Source: Akkermansia muciniphila (lineage in GTDB: Bacteria > Verrucomicrobiota > Verrucomicrobiia > Verrucomicrobiales > Akkermansiaceae). From it: a stretch of 32,518 nucleotides of DNA. This document shows, one piece after another, positions 26,356-32,518 of the stretch; positions within the stretch are counted from its first letter, which is position 1, and each line of letters starts with the position of its first letter. A program made the position numbers and the translations under genes. The notes beneath the pieces are model-generated. The model saw nothing but the letters and a program-made list of their open reading frames with translations, had not been told where the DNA came from and did not search any database. The stretch covers positions 1-32,518 of the forward strand of contig CAMDLP010000034.1 of assembly GCA_945901795.1 (NCBI GenBank), given 5' to 3'.

Positions 26356-28860
26356 TCAACATCCGCGGTTTCTCACCTCGTCAAAAACCGCCATCATCCT
26401 CGCCGCCACTTTCTCTGCGGCGTAGGTTTCTCGCAGTTTCAGCCCGCACTCGCGGACTTCTCCGGCGGGCATCGCCATCACCTCGTCGAGCGCGTGCCAG
26501 AGCGAGTCGGCGCTTTCCAGCGAAAATCCGCCCTTGTCCGTGGCCACGCCGAGGATTTCCTCCACCGAGGTCCCCCTGACGAAACACACCGGCGTCCCAA
26601 GATAGTAAGCTTCCAGCGCCGGCAGTCCGAAGCCCTCGATCTCCGAGGGCAGGACCAGCGCACGGGCTGATAGGTAGGCCGCTTGCAGCGCCGCCTCCTC
26701 CAGGAACGGGCTCTTCACGATGCTGTGCGAGCTGGCCAGCAACGACTGCACCTCCGGCGGCACCGTGCCTATCAGGTGCAGCATCGGCAGGCTCTGCCCC
26801 TGCGACTCCGCCTCGTGCCACCAGCGGATGAGATGCGCCGTGCGTTTGTGCGGCTCGCACGACGCGAGGTGGATCACGTAGTTTTCCTTCGCCGGATCCA
26901 CCGCTTGGGGGATTCGTTCATACAAACACGGCTCATAGGTAACGGTGATCCCGTTGTGCGGAATCCCGTGGCGTTCCATGAATTCCTGGATCTGCCGCTT
27001 GGAGGACTCCGAGACGGTTAGGATCCGATCGGCCTTGCGCAGCGTGTGTTTGAGCATCATCGCCCAGTAGGCATATTCGCGGCGTTTCCGCCACCGGGGA
27101 TAGTGGTCCTCGTCATACTGGATGATGGTGTCGTGGATGGTCACCACCGACGGGCTGCAAACACCGCTCAACAGGGGCAGGTAACCTTTTGGGAAATAAT
27201 AGGCGTCCGGATGGGATCCGCTCGGTGTGAACAGCGGGTGGAAGTGATCGGTCAGCAAGCGCACCCACTTCCGGCGCGTTCCCCATGGCAGTATCCGGGC
27301 CGCGACCGCGCCGGCGGGCGCCTGTTGCGAGGTCTTGGAAGTGATCGACTCGATTTCTACCCGGCCTCCGGCTTGGAGGGCTTCCAAGACCACCTGCGAC
27401 ATCCGGGAGATTCCGAAACTCCGGTCGTGCCCCGGGTTCTGGTCCGCGAGGTAGGCGGTGAGGTGGATAGGTGAAGAGTCCGAAGGTCTGAAAGTCGAAG
27501 GTCGAAGGTCGGTAGGGCGCGCTCCGCCGTGGGCCGCCCACTTGTCGCCATCGGCGTGGGGAGAGGGAGAGTCTGGAGGTCTGAAAGTCGAAGGTCGAAG
27601 GTCGGAAGAGGCGTCGGAACTGTAGCGGCGGTCTGTGACCGTCGGTGTTTCCAAATCCGCCTGGGTATCCAGCGACGGTGACACACCGCCGCCACAGGTT
27701 TCAATGGTTGTCGCCGACGGCGAACTTTGCGGTATCCATGACGCCGCCCCGGCCGCCGCGACGAACGCGTTTCCCACCCGCTCGATGAAACGTTCCGGCA
27801 GGAAATTTTTCCGGTAGAAAGCGCGCGAAGCGTGATGCATCCCATCGAGTTCATGCCTGCGGTTGTGCAGCTCTTCCAATGTGGCCGCGTATCGTTCCGG
27901 AGAACGAACCGGTAACAGCCAGGCCGTCTCGCAGCCCTCGAGCATGGCGGGGATTCCCGCCCACTGGGTGGTCAGGAGCGGCAGGCCCGCCCCGAGCGCC
28001 TCCATCAGGACGATCGGCGTCGCCTCGGAGGCGTAATGGGTGGGGAAGAAAAACACGCTCGCCCCGGCGTAGGTCCGCCACTTTTCGTCGCCGGTTAGCT
28101 GGCCGGTGAGTTCCACCATTTCCTCAAGATTCCACTCAAGCCGCAGGTGGCGGACGTCGCTTTCAAACTCCTGTGAGAACCATTTCCCGACGATGCGGAA
28201 GCGGAAATCCTGCTCGCGTCCCTGTTGTTTCAGCAAGGACGCCGTCTTGAGAATCTCGACCACTCCCTTGCCTTCTTGCAGGCTCCCTACAAACAACACG
28301 GTCAACGGGCCCTGGTCCGGATGGGGTTCGTGAACCAAGTCCGGCACAGCGATCGCGCAGGGGCACCATTGCCAGCTCCTGGCGGAGAAAACCTCATGCG
28401 GAGTGACCGCCTCCTGCGCCACCTCCAGGGCGACGTCGGCGCCGCGGTAGGCCGCGCGGCCCATCAGCCGCCGGACCGGGCCGGCGTTCACGAAAACCGG
28501 CAGCCCGCTCGCGTGGAAGATGAACACCGTGCTTCCCGCCAGATGCCGCACGCTCGTTAGGAATACGACGTCCCGCAGGAAGGGGATCCACTTCGCGCTC
28601 GCGGGCGGATAGAAAAGCACGCAGCCGGGATTGGCCATGAGGATTTCCCGCGCCTTGCGGATCAAATGGAAGAGATGCCGGATCTTCTTCCATTGGAAGC
28701 GCCCGACCTCCAGCATCTCCTCGCTGAACTCCATGCGCAACCGGTGCACCTCGAACTCCGGCCAGTCATGTTTGAAGAGGATCTGCGTCGCCACCGCCTG
28801 GCCGTGCCACGGCGGCGGAGTCTGGCCCATCAGGAGGATGTGGGGTTTATGAGAGGGCAT
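26356..28860 (-). CDS. Double glycosyltransferase: two GT4 (GT-B) enzymes joined by a repeat-derived linker
   Basis: 834 aa, about twice the usual GT4 length. Enzyme 1 (~1-372): start HILLMGQTPPPWHGQAVAT, then LTVLFVGSLQEGKGVVEIL and the signature SEATPIVLMEALGAGLPLL. Enzyme 2 (~466-834): LADQNPGHDRSFGISRM, VTIHDTIIQYDEDHYP, NYVIHLASCEPHKR and the signature PSEIEGFGLPALEAYYLGTP. Each half has its own donor-binding E-x7-E region, so both may be active and add two sugars in turn. The ~90-residue joint is low-complexity, rich in Ser, Pro and Asp, and contains LRPSTFRP twice; the DNA there is the same repeat found between genes elsewhere. Two once-separate genes therefore seem to have been joined through an intergenic spacer. 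A separate internal start for enzyme 2 cannot be excluded (no ATG at the expected place; ATC precedes HLTAYLADQN). Confidence 0.87.
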   Translation of the reverse strand: MPSHKPHILLMGQTPPPWHGQAVATQILFKHDWPEFEVHRLRMEFSEEMLEVGRFQWKKIRHLFHLIRKAREILMANPGCVLFYPPASAKWIPFLRDVVFLTSVRHLAGSTVFIFHASGLPVFVNAGPVRRLMGRAAYRGADVALEVAQEAVTPHEVFSARSWQWCPCAIAVPDLVHEPHPDQGPLTVLFVGSLQEGKGVVEILKTASLLKQQGREQDFRFRIVGKWFSQEFESDVRHLRLEWNLEEMVELTGQLTGDEKWRTYAGASVFFFPTHYASEATPIVLMEALGAGLPLLTTQWAGIPAMLEGCETAWLLPVRSPERYAATLEELHNRRHELDGMHHASRAFYRKNFLPERFIERVGNAFVAAAGAASWIPQSSPSATTIETCGGGVSPSLDTQADLETPTVTDRRYSSDASSDLRPSTFRPPDSPSPHADGDKWAAHGGARPTDLRPSTFRPSDSSPIHLTAYLADQNPGHDRSFGISRMSQVVLEALQAGGRVEIESITSKTSQQAPAGAVAARILPWGTRRKWVRLLTDHFHPLFTPSGSHPDAYYFPKGYLPLLSGVCSPSVVTIHDTIIQYDEDHYPRWRKRREYAYWAMMLKHTLRKADRILTVSESSKRQIQEFMERHGIPHNGITVTYEPCLYERIPQAVDPAKENYVIHLASCEPHKRTAHLIRWWHEAESQGQSLPMLHLIGTVPPEVQSLLASSHSIVKSPFLEEAALQAAYLSARALVLPSEIEGFGLPALEAYYLGTPVCFVRGTSVEEILGVATDKGGFSLESADSLWHALDEVMAMPAGEVRECGLKLRETYAAEKVAARMMAVFDEVRNRGC
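27481..27700. repeat. Intergenic-type repeats lying inside the GT4-GT4 coding sequence
   Basis: Two copies of the TCTGAAAGTCGAAGGTCGAA block (near 27487 and 27580), the GGCCGCCCACTTGTCGCCAT-type block that recurs near 28925, a hairpin copy CTGTAGCGGCGGTCTGTGAC (27620-27645) and an inverted, diverged copy at 27672-27698. All stay in frame in the fused gene. Confidence 0.82.
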
Positions 28861-28865
28861 GGTGG

Positions 28866-29094
28866 GGAAGCAGTCGAAGGTCTTAAAGTCTTAAAGTCGA
28901 AGGTCGGTAGGGCTGGACCGCCGGGCTGGCCCGCTTGTCGCCAGCGGCGTGAGATGTTGAAGAGGTTTTACCGCCGAGGCGCAAAGGTCGCAAAGGAACG
29001 CGGAGCCGGGACGATGGGGTTTTGGAGAGATTTTAAATGTTGAATTCTGAATTTTGAATGAGTGGACAACTGTAGCGTCGCTCTGTGAGCGTCG
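28866..29094. repeat. Mosaic repeat region upstream of the GT4-GT4 gene
   Basis: Contains the AGTCGAAGGTC units (28870-28907), the GGGCTGGCCCGCTTGTCGCC block, then GCAAAGGTCGCAAAGGAACG continuing through CGGAGCCGGGACGATGGGG, the A/T-rich TTGAATTCTGAATTTTGAAT spacer and a hairpin copy GTAGCGTCGCTCTGTGAGCG. The stretch 28964-29094 recurs at 30266-30402 in the same order. No gene is seen between 28861 and 29245. Confidence 0.85.
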
Positions 29095-29198
29095 ATGCCG
29101 GAGGGAAGAGGTTTTACCGCAATGCCCTGTGAGCGTTAGCGAACATCAAAATTAGAGAAGCCCGTTGGCATGGACGTAGGGCAACGGAGTCAAAGGCG
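29071..29198. repeat. Left copy of ~130-bp direct repeat flanking the UPF0175/DUF3368 module
   Basis: Begins with the hairpin GTAGCGTCGCTCTGTGAGCG, then CCGCAATGCCCTGTGAGCGT and TTGGCATGGACGTAGGGCAA and CGGAGTCAAAG. The right copy at 30035-30164 has the same order and orientation. Confidence 0.88.
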
Positions 29199-29245
29199 CG
29201 GAGATGATATTCTGGATTTTGGGTGGGAAAGTGGCGGCGGCAATT

Positions 29246-29728
29246 CTATGTCTCCCCGGCTTGGATACGGATGGCCTCGAGATGATGCGGTGAGATGAAC
29301 AATCCTGCGGCGACAACGGCGTCGAGCGCGCGGCTCGCGGATGGGATGATTCTGGCACGCTTGGCCATGAGGATGAGACCAAGGGTTCCGACGATACGGA
29401 GACCCATCGCTTGAGCGCAGCGGCGGGCGGCCAAGTCGTCAAGGACCGCGACGGCATTGGTGGATGCTGCGGTCATCGATATTACCGCAGATTCTCCTGC
29501 TCCTAAATCCCATGCCATGAGAAAAGGGGAAATCGGCGTTGTGGGATGAATGAGCGAAGATTTTTCGGCAATCCAGCGAGACGCGGGGTCGCCTGGTTCC
29601 TTCGCTTGCGAGATCTCCTCAGCGACTGCTTGAGGTATCCAAACCTGATCGGCAAGCGGGAGAAAGGACTCCAACAAACCGGCTTTGGCGAGAACGATCA
29701 ACGGAGATGCGTTGAATACCAAGGTCAT
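29246..29728 (-). CDS. PIN-like DUF3368 protein, probable toxin nuclease
   Basis: 160 aa. It begins LVFNASPLIVLAKAGLLE, then VWIPQAVAEEI, LGAGESAVISM, AVAVLDDLAARRCAQAMGLRIVGTLGLILMAKR and IIPSASRALDAVVAAG, the DUF3368 motif series. PIN domains use a cluster of acidic residues to bind Mg2+ and cut RNA. Here the first position is Asn (FNASP) where canonical PIN proteins have Asp, while the later acidic residues (GES, LDD) are present. It overlaps the UPF0175 gene upstream by ATGA, the common UPF0175/DUF3368 arrangement usually read as antitoxin plus toxin. Enclosed by ~130-bp direct repeats. Confidence 0.85.
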   Translation of the reverse strand: MTLVFNASPLIVLAKAGLLESFLPLADQVWIPQAVAEEISQAKEPGDPASRWIAEKSSLIHPTTPISPFLMAWDLGAGESAVISMTAASTNAVAVLDDLAARRCAQAMGLRIVGTLGLILMAKRARIIPSASRALDAVVAAGLFISPHHLEAIRIQAGET

Positions 29729-29973
29729 GGAAGAGAGCCAATTTGGCCAAGATCCTCCTCCACGCCCTGAAACGGAGAAACGCCGAGGCGGGAAAGCTGA
29801 AGCACGAAATCCTGGCGGGATTGTCCGGCCAATTCAGCGGCCCGTTCCTGGCTCAGGTTGCCGGTTTCATAGAGCTTGGCAGCGGCCATGAGGCGGAGAC
29901 AGGCGGCAAACTCGGCAGGTGCTTGACGCAGTGCGGAAAGCGCGGAGTCCGGGATGTCGAGTTCTACTTTCAT
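29725..29973 (-). CDS. UPF0175 family small protein, probable antitoxin
   Basis: 82 aa. MKVELDIPDSALSALRQAP, then FAACLRLMAAAKLYETGNLSQERAAELAG (helix-turn-helix-like) and FVLQLSRLGVSPFQ match UPF0175. These proteins resemble VapB/PHD-type DNA-binding antitoxins and are usually paired with DUF3368 PIN-like proteins, as here. The frame is open 47 codons further upstream, but that part is repeat and spacer sequence; MKVELDIP at 29973 is the family-typical start. Confidence 0.83.
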   Translation of the reverse strand: MKVELDIPDSALSALRQAPAEFAACLRLMAAAKLYETGNLSQERAAELAGQSRQDFVLQLSRLGVSPFQGVEEDLGQIGSLP

Positions 29974-30510
29974 GGAGAAACCATAGAGGGTTGAATTACA
30001 GGAAGCAAGGTCGGAGGGCGGAGGTCGGAGGTCTTGTAGCGTCGCTCTGTGAGCGTCGATCCCTGTGAGAAGAAATTTGAACCGCAATGCCCTGTGAGCG
30101 TTAGCGAATTTCAAATCGAGCGAAGCCTTTTGGCATGGACGTAGGGCAACGGAGTCAAAGTCGCAAAGGTCGCAAAGGTCGCAAAGGAACGCGGAGCCGG
30201 GACGATGGGGGGCGCGCGGCGAACATCGAACGTGGAACTTTCAACGTGGAACGTCGAAGGGAAGAGGAAGAGTTAACCGCGAAGGCGCGGAGGTCGCAAA
30301 GGAACGCGGAGCCGGGACGATGAAGGGGGGGAGAGATTTTGAATGTTGAATTCTGAATTTTGAATGAGTGGACAACCGGCTAGCGTCGCTCGGTGAGCGT
30401 CGTGGCCGCTGGACCCGCGCGCAGCATTTCATTCCCACTTCGCCCGCGCGGGGGAAGTGGGACGCCGATTTTCCGCTTGTCCTTCCCTTTGGGCGCATTA
30501 TGCTACCATT
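29974..30510. repeat. Repeat-filled spacer between two toxin-antitoxin modules
   Basis: 537 bp with no gene. It holds GGTCGGAGGGCGGAGGTCGG (30010-30029), the right ~130-bp direct repeat (30035-30164), CGCAAAGGTCGCAAAGGTCG units (30163-30190), two copies of GAACGCGGAGCCGGGACGAT (30187 and 30302), an A/T-rich spacer (30341-30364), and a diverged hairpin CTAGCGTCGCTCGGTGAGCG (30380-30402). 30266-30402 repeats 28964-29094. A G7 run lies near 30325. Confidence 0.85.
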
Positions 30511-30729
30511 ATGAAATCAATACACATTCGCGACGTTCCAGAGCAAACGATCGAACGACTCAAGCGACGGGCCAGCCGACATCACCGCTCGCTTCAGGGT
30601 GAATTGCAGGTCTTGCTGGAGGAAGCGGCGAAACAGTCCGTATGCGGTGGCGGTTCGGAATTCTCACTTCATACGGTCAGGACTCAAGGCAATCAAGACT
30701 GGTCCAGGGAGGGTCTTTATGAAGATTGA
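30511..30729 (+). CDS. FitA/VapB-like ribbon-helix-helix antitoxin
   Basis: 72 aa. KSIHIRDVPEQTIERLKRRA is a ribbon-helix-helix DNA-binding strand and helix, followed by SRHHRSLQGELQVLLEEAA, the second helix seen in FitA-type antitoxins. The tail (DWSREGLYED) is the probable toxin-binding segment. It binds its own promoter and the PIN toxin in related systems. It overlaps the toxin start by 11 bp. ATG at 30511 puts the beta-strand directly at the N-terminus, as is normal for the family; no Shine-Dalgarno is evident. Confidence 0.85.
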   Translation: MKSIHIRDVPEQTIERLKRRASRHHRSLQGELQVLLEEAAKQSVCGGGSEFSLHTVRTQGNQDWSREGLYED

Positions 30730-31180
30730 GCGGGGCACCAAGGTGCTTGTGGATACCAACGTGCTTCTGGAAGCAACTGACGAGGGGCGGCGACTTCATG
30801 CCCAAGCACTCGGCTTGTTTCGAAATGCTTCCGACGATGGGGTGGATCTTTTTCTAGGCACCCAAGTCCTCCGTGAATACCTGGTCGTAGCCACAAGGCC
30901 GGTTGAAAATAATGGCTTGGGCATGACGACGGATCTGGCTCTCGACAACATCAAACAGTTTCAAACAAGAGTCTCGTTGGTTGCGGAATCCCTGCAAGCC
31001 GGAGAGTTGTTCGTTGAATGGGCCGGTAAATACCGAATTCGCGGCAAGAGATTGCATGATTTGCAGATACTTGCGACTGCATCGGTGGCTGGAATGCATG
31101 CGCTGATCACCGCGAATGAGAAGGATTATCCAGAATCCACGCCGCTCAGCATTCTACCGCTTTCGGGGCTGGAGTGGTAG
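30719..31180 (+). CDS. PIN-domain toxin (VapC/FitB-like)
   Basis: 153 aa. KVLVDTNVLLEATDEG gives the first catalytic Asp, VLREYLVVATRP the conserved Glu, RLHDLQILATASVAG the third acidic position and LITANEKDYPES the fourth. PIN toxins of this kind cleave RNA with Mg2+ and are held by the partner antitoxin. The ATG at 30719 has GGGAGGG seven bases upstream, a good ribosome binding site inside the end of the antitoxin gene, so the pair is coupled. The longer open frame upstream is only the antitoxin gene read in another frame. Confidence 0.88.
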   Translation: MKIERGTKVLVDTNVLLEATDEGRRLHAQALGLFRNASDDGVDLFLGTQVLREYLVVATRPVENNGLGMTTDLALDNIKQFQTRVSLVAESLQAGELFVEWAGKYRIRGKRLHDLQILATASVAGMHALITANEKDYPESTPLSILPLSGLEW

Positions 31181-31299
31181 CGGGTGAAGTGCGACGGTCA
31201 TCCGTCTTCGCGCTGCGAGCTTCGCCGGGACAAGTAGACGCGCCGCTACAAGACGGCCTTTTCTTCCCATCCAAAATTCAAAATTCAAAATTCAAAATC
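31181..31299. repeat. Intergenic hairpin plus A/T-rich heptamer array
   Basis: Convergent gap after the PIN toxin gene. AAGTAGACGCGCCGCTACAA forms a short imperfect inverted repeat near 31232. Then CCAAAATTCAAAATTCAAAA and a further TTCAAAATC (31271-31299) overlap the end of the following minus-strand gene and supply its stop codon. Confidence 0.75.
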
Positions 31300-32333
31300 T
31301 CTTCCAGAATCTCCGCGTTCTCCTGATGCCCGGCACCTTGTTTGTAAGCCACGCATGCGATGATCGTGAGCAATGGATCGCCGCTCCATCCGGTCTTTTT
31401 GAGGTAGTCCCGGCAGGCGTGTTTTTTTAAAATCGAACAGGTTTTGCGGATGGCGGCCGCCGGGCTCAAGCGCTCGACCAGCCGCGCGTCCTGCAGGAAA
31501 TAATGCACCAGGTCGATTCCCGGCAACCCATCCTGATGGCCCCATTCCCAATCCAGCACTACCAGGCCGCCGTCCGCTTTCCGCAGGAGGTTCCAACGCG
31601 CGAAGTCGCCGTGACAGATGACCGGCCGGAGCCGTTCGCGGGAAAGCCGCTCCAACGCGCCGCGTCCGGTTTCAAATTCCGACAACGCCGACTCGATGGC
31701 CGTCCACTCGGAAAACTCCGTGACCGGCCTCGGCGCCTGGTCCGTGATCCACTCGTTCAACAATCCAAGCGCGTCAGCGGACTCGCCCGGACTAACCGCT
31801 TTTCCGGTGAGATAAGGCATCCGCATCACCGTGACGTTATCGCCGCGGTGCAGGCCGAGCATGCGCGGCACGCCGGTTGCCAGCGGATGAAGTTGTTCCA
31901 AGGCCTGCGCCTCCTCCTCCAGCAGTCGCGCCCCCGCCTCGCCGTAGGAAATCTTCGCCACCTCCCACCTTCCGTCTTTCCGATAGCTCGCGATCGCCCG
32001 TCGCACCCGGTGCTCCGGACTTCCTAGCAAGACCCCGCAGGTGCCCGGATCAATCCCGGCCAGGGCAGGGGACATGGGCGTCGGTCCGCCCATGAGGTGG
32101 GTTTTTGCAAGCACGCCGCCATGCAGGCCGACGCGGGCCAGCCCGCGCAAGCCGGTCACCATCAGCCGGGCCGCCGCCCGTTGCGGCTGATAGAGCCCGA
32201 GCGCCCTTACCGCCGCCTCGCGTTGCGCCGGCAGTCCCAGCAGCACCCGCCCCTTGCGCCGGACCAGCCGCAAGCCTCGCGCCGGGGGATCGATGCAGGA
32301 GAGCACCTGGGAGAGGAGTTCGTGGTCCGTCAT
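31278..32333 (-). CDS. Aminoglycoside-phosphotransferase-fold protein (APH/choline kinase family)
   Basis: 351 aa. The C-terminal part has the kinase signature ICHGDFARWNLL (HGDxxxxN catalytic loop, ~residue 238) and VVLDWEWGHQDG (metal-binding DxE equivalent of DFG). The upstream lobe includes RWEVAKISYGEAGARLLEEEAQALEQL (nucleotide-binding Lys and the alpha-C Glu) and VTVMRMPYLTG (hinge). About 100 N-terminal residues precede the kinase fold and are Arg/Leu-rich with no match I know. Family members phosphorylate antibiotics, choline, sugars and other small molecules; near a polysaccharide cluster a sugar or lipid substrate is possible, and resistance is not implied. The last codons (ILNFEF and stop) are read from the AAAATTC repeat, so the C-terminal residues may be recent additions. 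Confidence 0.85.
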   Translation of the reverse strand: MTDHELLSQVLSCIDPPARGLRLVRRKGRVLLGLPAQREAAVRALGLYQPQRAAARLMVTGLRGLARVGLHGGVLAKTHLMGGPTPMSPALAGIDPGTCGVLLGSPEHRVRRAIASYRKDGRWEVAKISYGEAGARLLEEEAQALEQLHPLATGVPRMLGLHRGDNVTVMRMPYLTGKAVSPGESADALGLLNEWITDQAPRPVTEFSEWTAIESALSEFETGRGALERLSRERLRPVICHGDFARWNLLRKADGGLVVLDWEWGHQDGLPGIDLVHYFLQDARLVERLSPAAAIRKTCSILKKHACRDYLKKTGWSGDPLLTIIACVAYKQGAGHQENAEILEEILNFEF

Positions 32334-32336
32334 GAT

Positions 32337-32518
32337 GGTAGCGCGGTCTGGCTCAGACCGCAGCGGATGAGATGTGAACGGTAGCGCGGTCTGGCTCAGA
32401 CCGCAGCGGATGAGATGCGAACGGTAGCGCGGTCTGGCTCAGACCGCAGCGGATGAGATGCGAACGGTAGCGCGGTCTGGCTCAGACCGCAGCGAATGAG
32501 ATGTGAATGGTAGCGCGG
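32337..32518. repeat. 43-bp tandem hairpin array, four copies and part of a fifth
   Basis: Unit starts at 32337, 32380, 32423, 32466 and 32509. Each holds the perfect hairpin GCGGTCTGgctCAGACCGC and a conserved tail CGGATGAGATG(T/C)GAAC. Only a few bases differ between copies (for example CGAATGAG and GTGAAT in copy 4). It begins immediately upstream of the APH-fold gene start and continues beyond the window. Confidence 0.95.

Noticed and set aside
26356-28860. Fusion of the two glycosyltransferases as a sequencing error
   Set aside because: The linker stays in frame across about 280 bp of repeats with no sign of a forced frame change. An error cannot be fully excluded, so it is listed for checking instead of being dismissed.
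28861-30510. Insertion sequence or integron carrying the toxin-antitoxin modules
   Set aside because: No transposase, integrase or recognisable attC/attI core was found; direct repeats alone do not define a mobile element.
31278-32333. Antibiotic resistance gene
   Set aside because: Only the general APH/choline-kinase fold is visible; no feature of a known resistance enzyme was recognised.
32337-32518. CRISPR array at the right edge
   Set aside because: The 43-bp units are contiguous and conserved over their whole length, with no unique spacers, and no cas gene is present.

Overview
The window is GC-rich, densely coded bacterial DNA with no rRNA or tRNA genes. The organism looks Gram-negative: it has an outer-membrane polysaccharide exporter, a beta-barrel porin and signal peptides. 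Intergenic spacers full of short A/T-rich repeats (AAAATTC type), a four-helix-bundle S23-type gene and UPF0175/DUF3368, FitAB-like and MntA/HepT-like modules recall Verrucomicrobiota-like genomes. That placement is a guess from gene style; no marker gene settles it.

Layout. (1) 1-9502, minus strand: a two-gene hybrid NRPS/PKS operon. A stand-alone adenylation-carrier protein is transcribed first and overlaps, by ATGA, a giant gene that runs off the left edge. The giant gene's visible domain order is KS-AT-ACP-aminotransferase-C-A, with a methyltransferase inserted in the A domain. The second A domain reads like a glycine code, so the visible part would build aminoacyl, then malonyl extension, then beta-amination, then N-methylglycine. 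(2) 9503-9742: divergent control region with a 14-bp palindrome. (3) 9743-16740, plus strand: the export half of a Wzx/Wzy-type exopolysaccharide locus: beta-barrel porin, OPX protein, Wzc-like chain-length regulator/BY-kinase, polyprenyl-phosphate sugar-phosphate transferase and flippase. (4) 17028-28860, minus strand: the glycan assembly half: GT4, two polytopic membrane proteins (one a candidate Wzy), a STELLO/DUF288-like protein, GT2, a GT11 fucosyltransferase, a DUF268 protein and a double-headed GT4-GT4 protein. An S23-type gene and an MntA/HepT toxin-antitoxin pair interrupt the set. (5) 28861-32518: an accessory, repeat-rich end with two PIN-domain toxin-antitoxin pairs, an aminoglycoside-phosphotransferase-fold protein and a 43-bp tandem hairpin array at the right edge.

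How it fits together. Groups 3 and 4 can be read as one polysaccharide pathway: the sugar-phosphate transferase starts the lipid-linked unit, the GTs extend it, the flippase and candidate polymerase handle the periplasmic steps, and Wzc, OPX and the porin control length and secrete it. The NRPS/PKS operon shares the divergent intergenic region with the export operon, but nothing in the sequence shows a chemical link.

The strongest unexplained signal is a set of dispersed intergenic repeats. Many are short hairpins with 3-nt loops whose stems differ between copies in a compensatory way. They flank the toxin-antitoxin modules, form tandem arrays, supply stop codons to neighbouring genes, and are found in frame inside two large proteins as apparent interdomain linker sequence (the PKS AT-ACP junction and the GT4-GT4 fusion). 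No transposase or integrase was seen.
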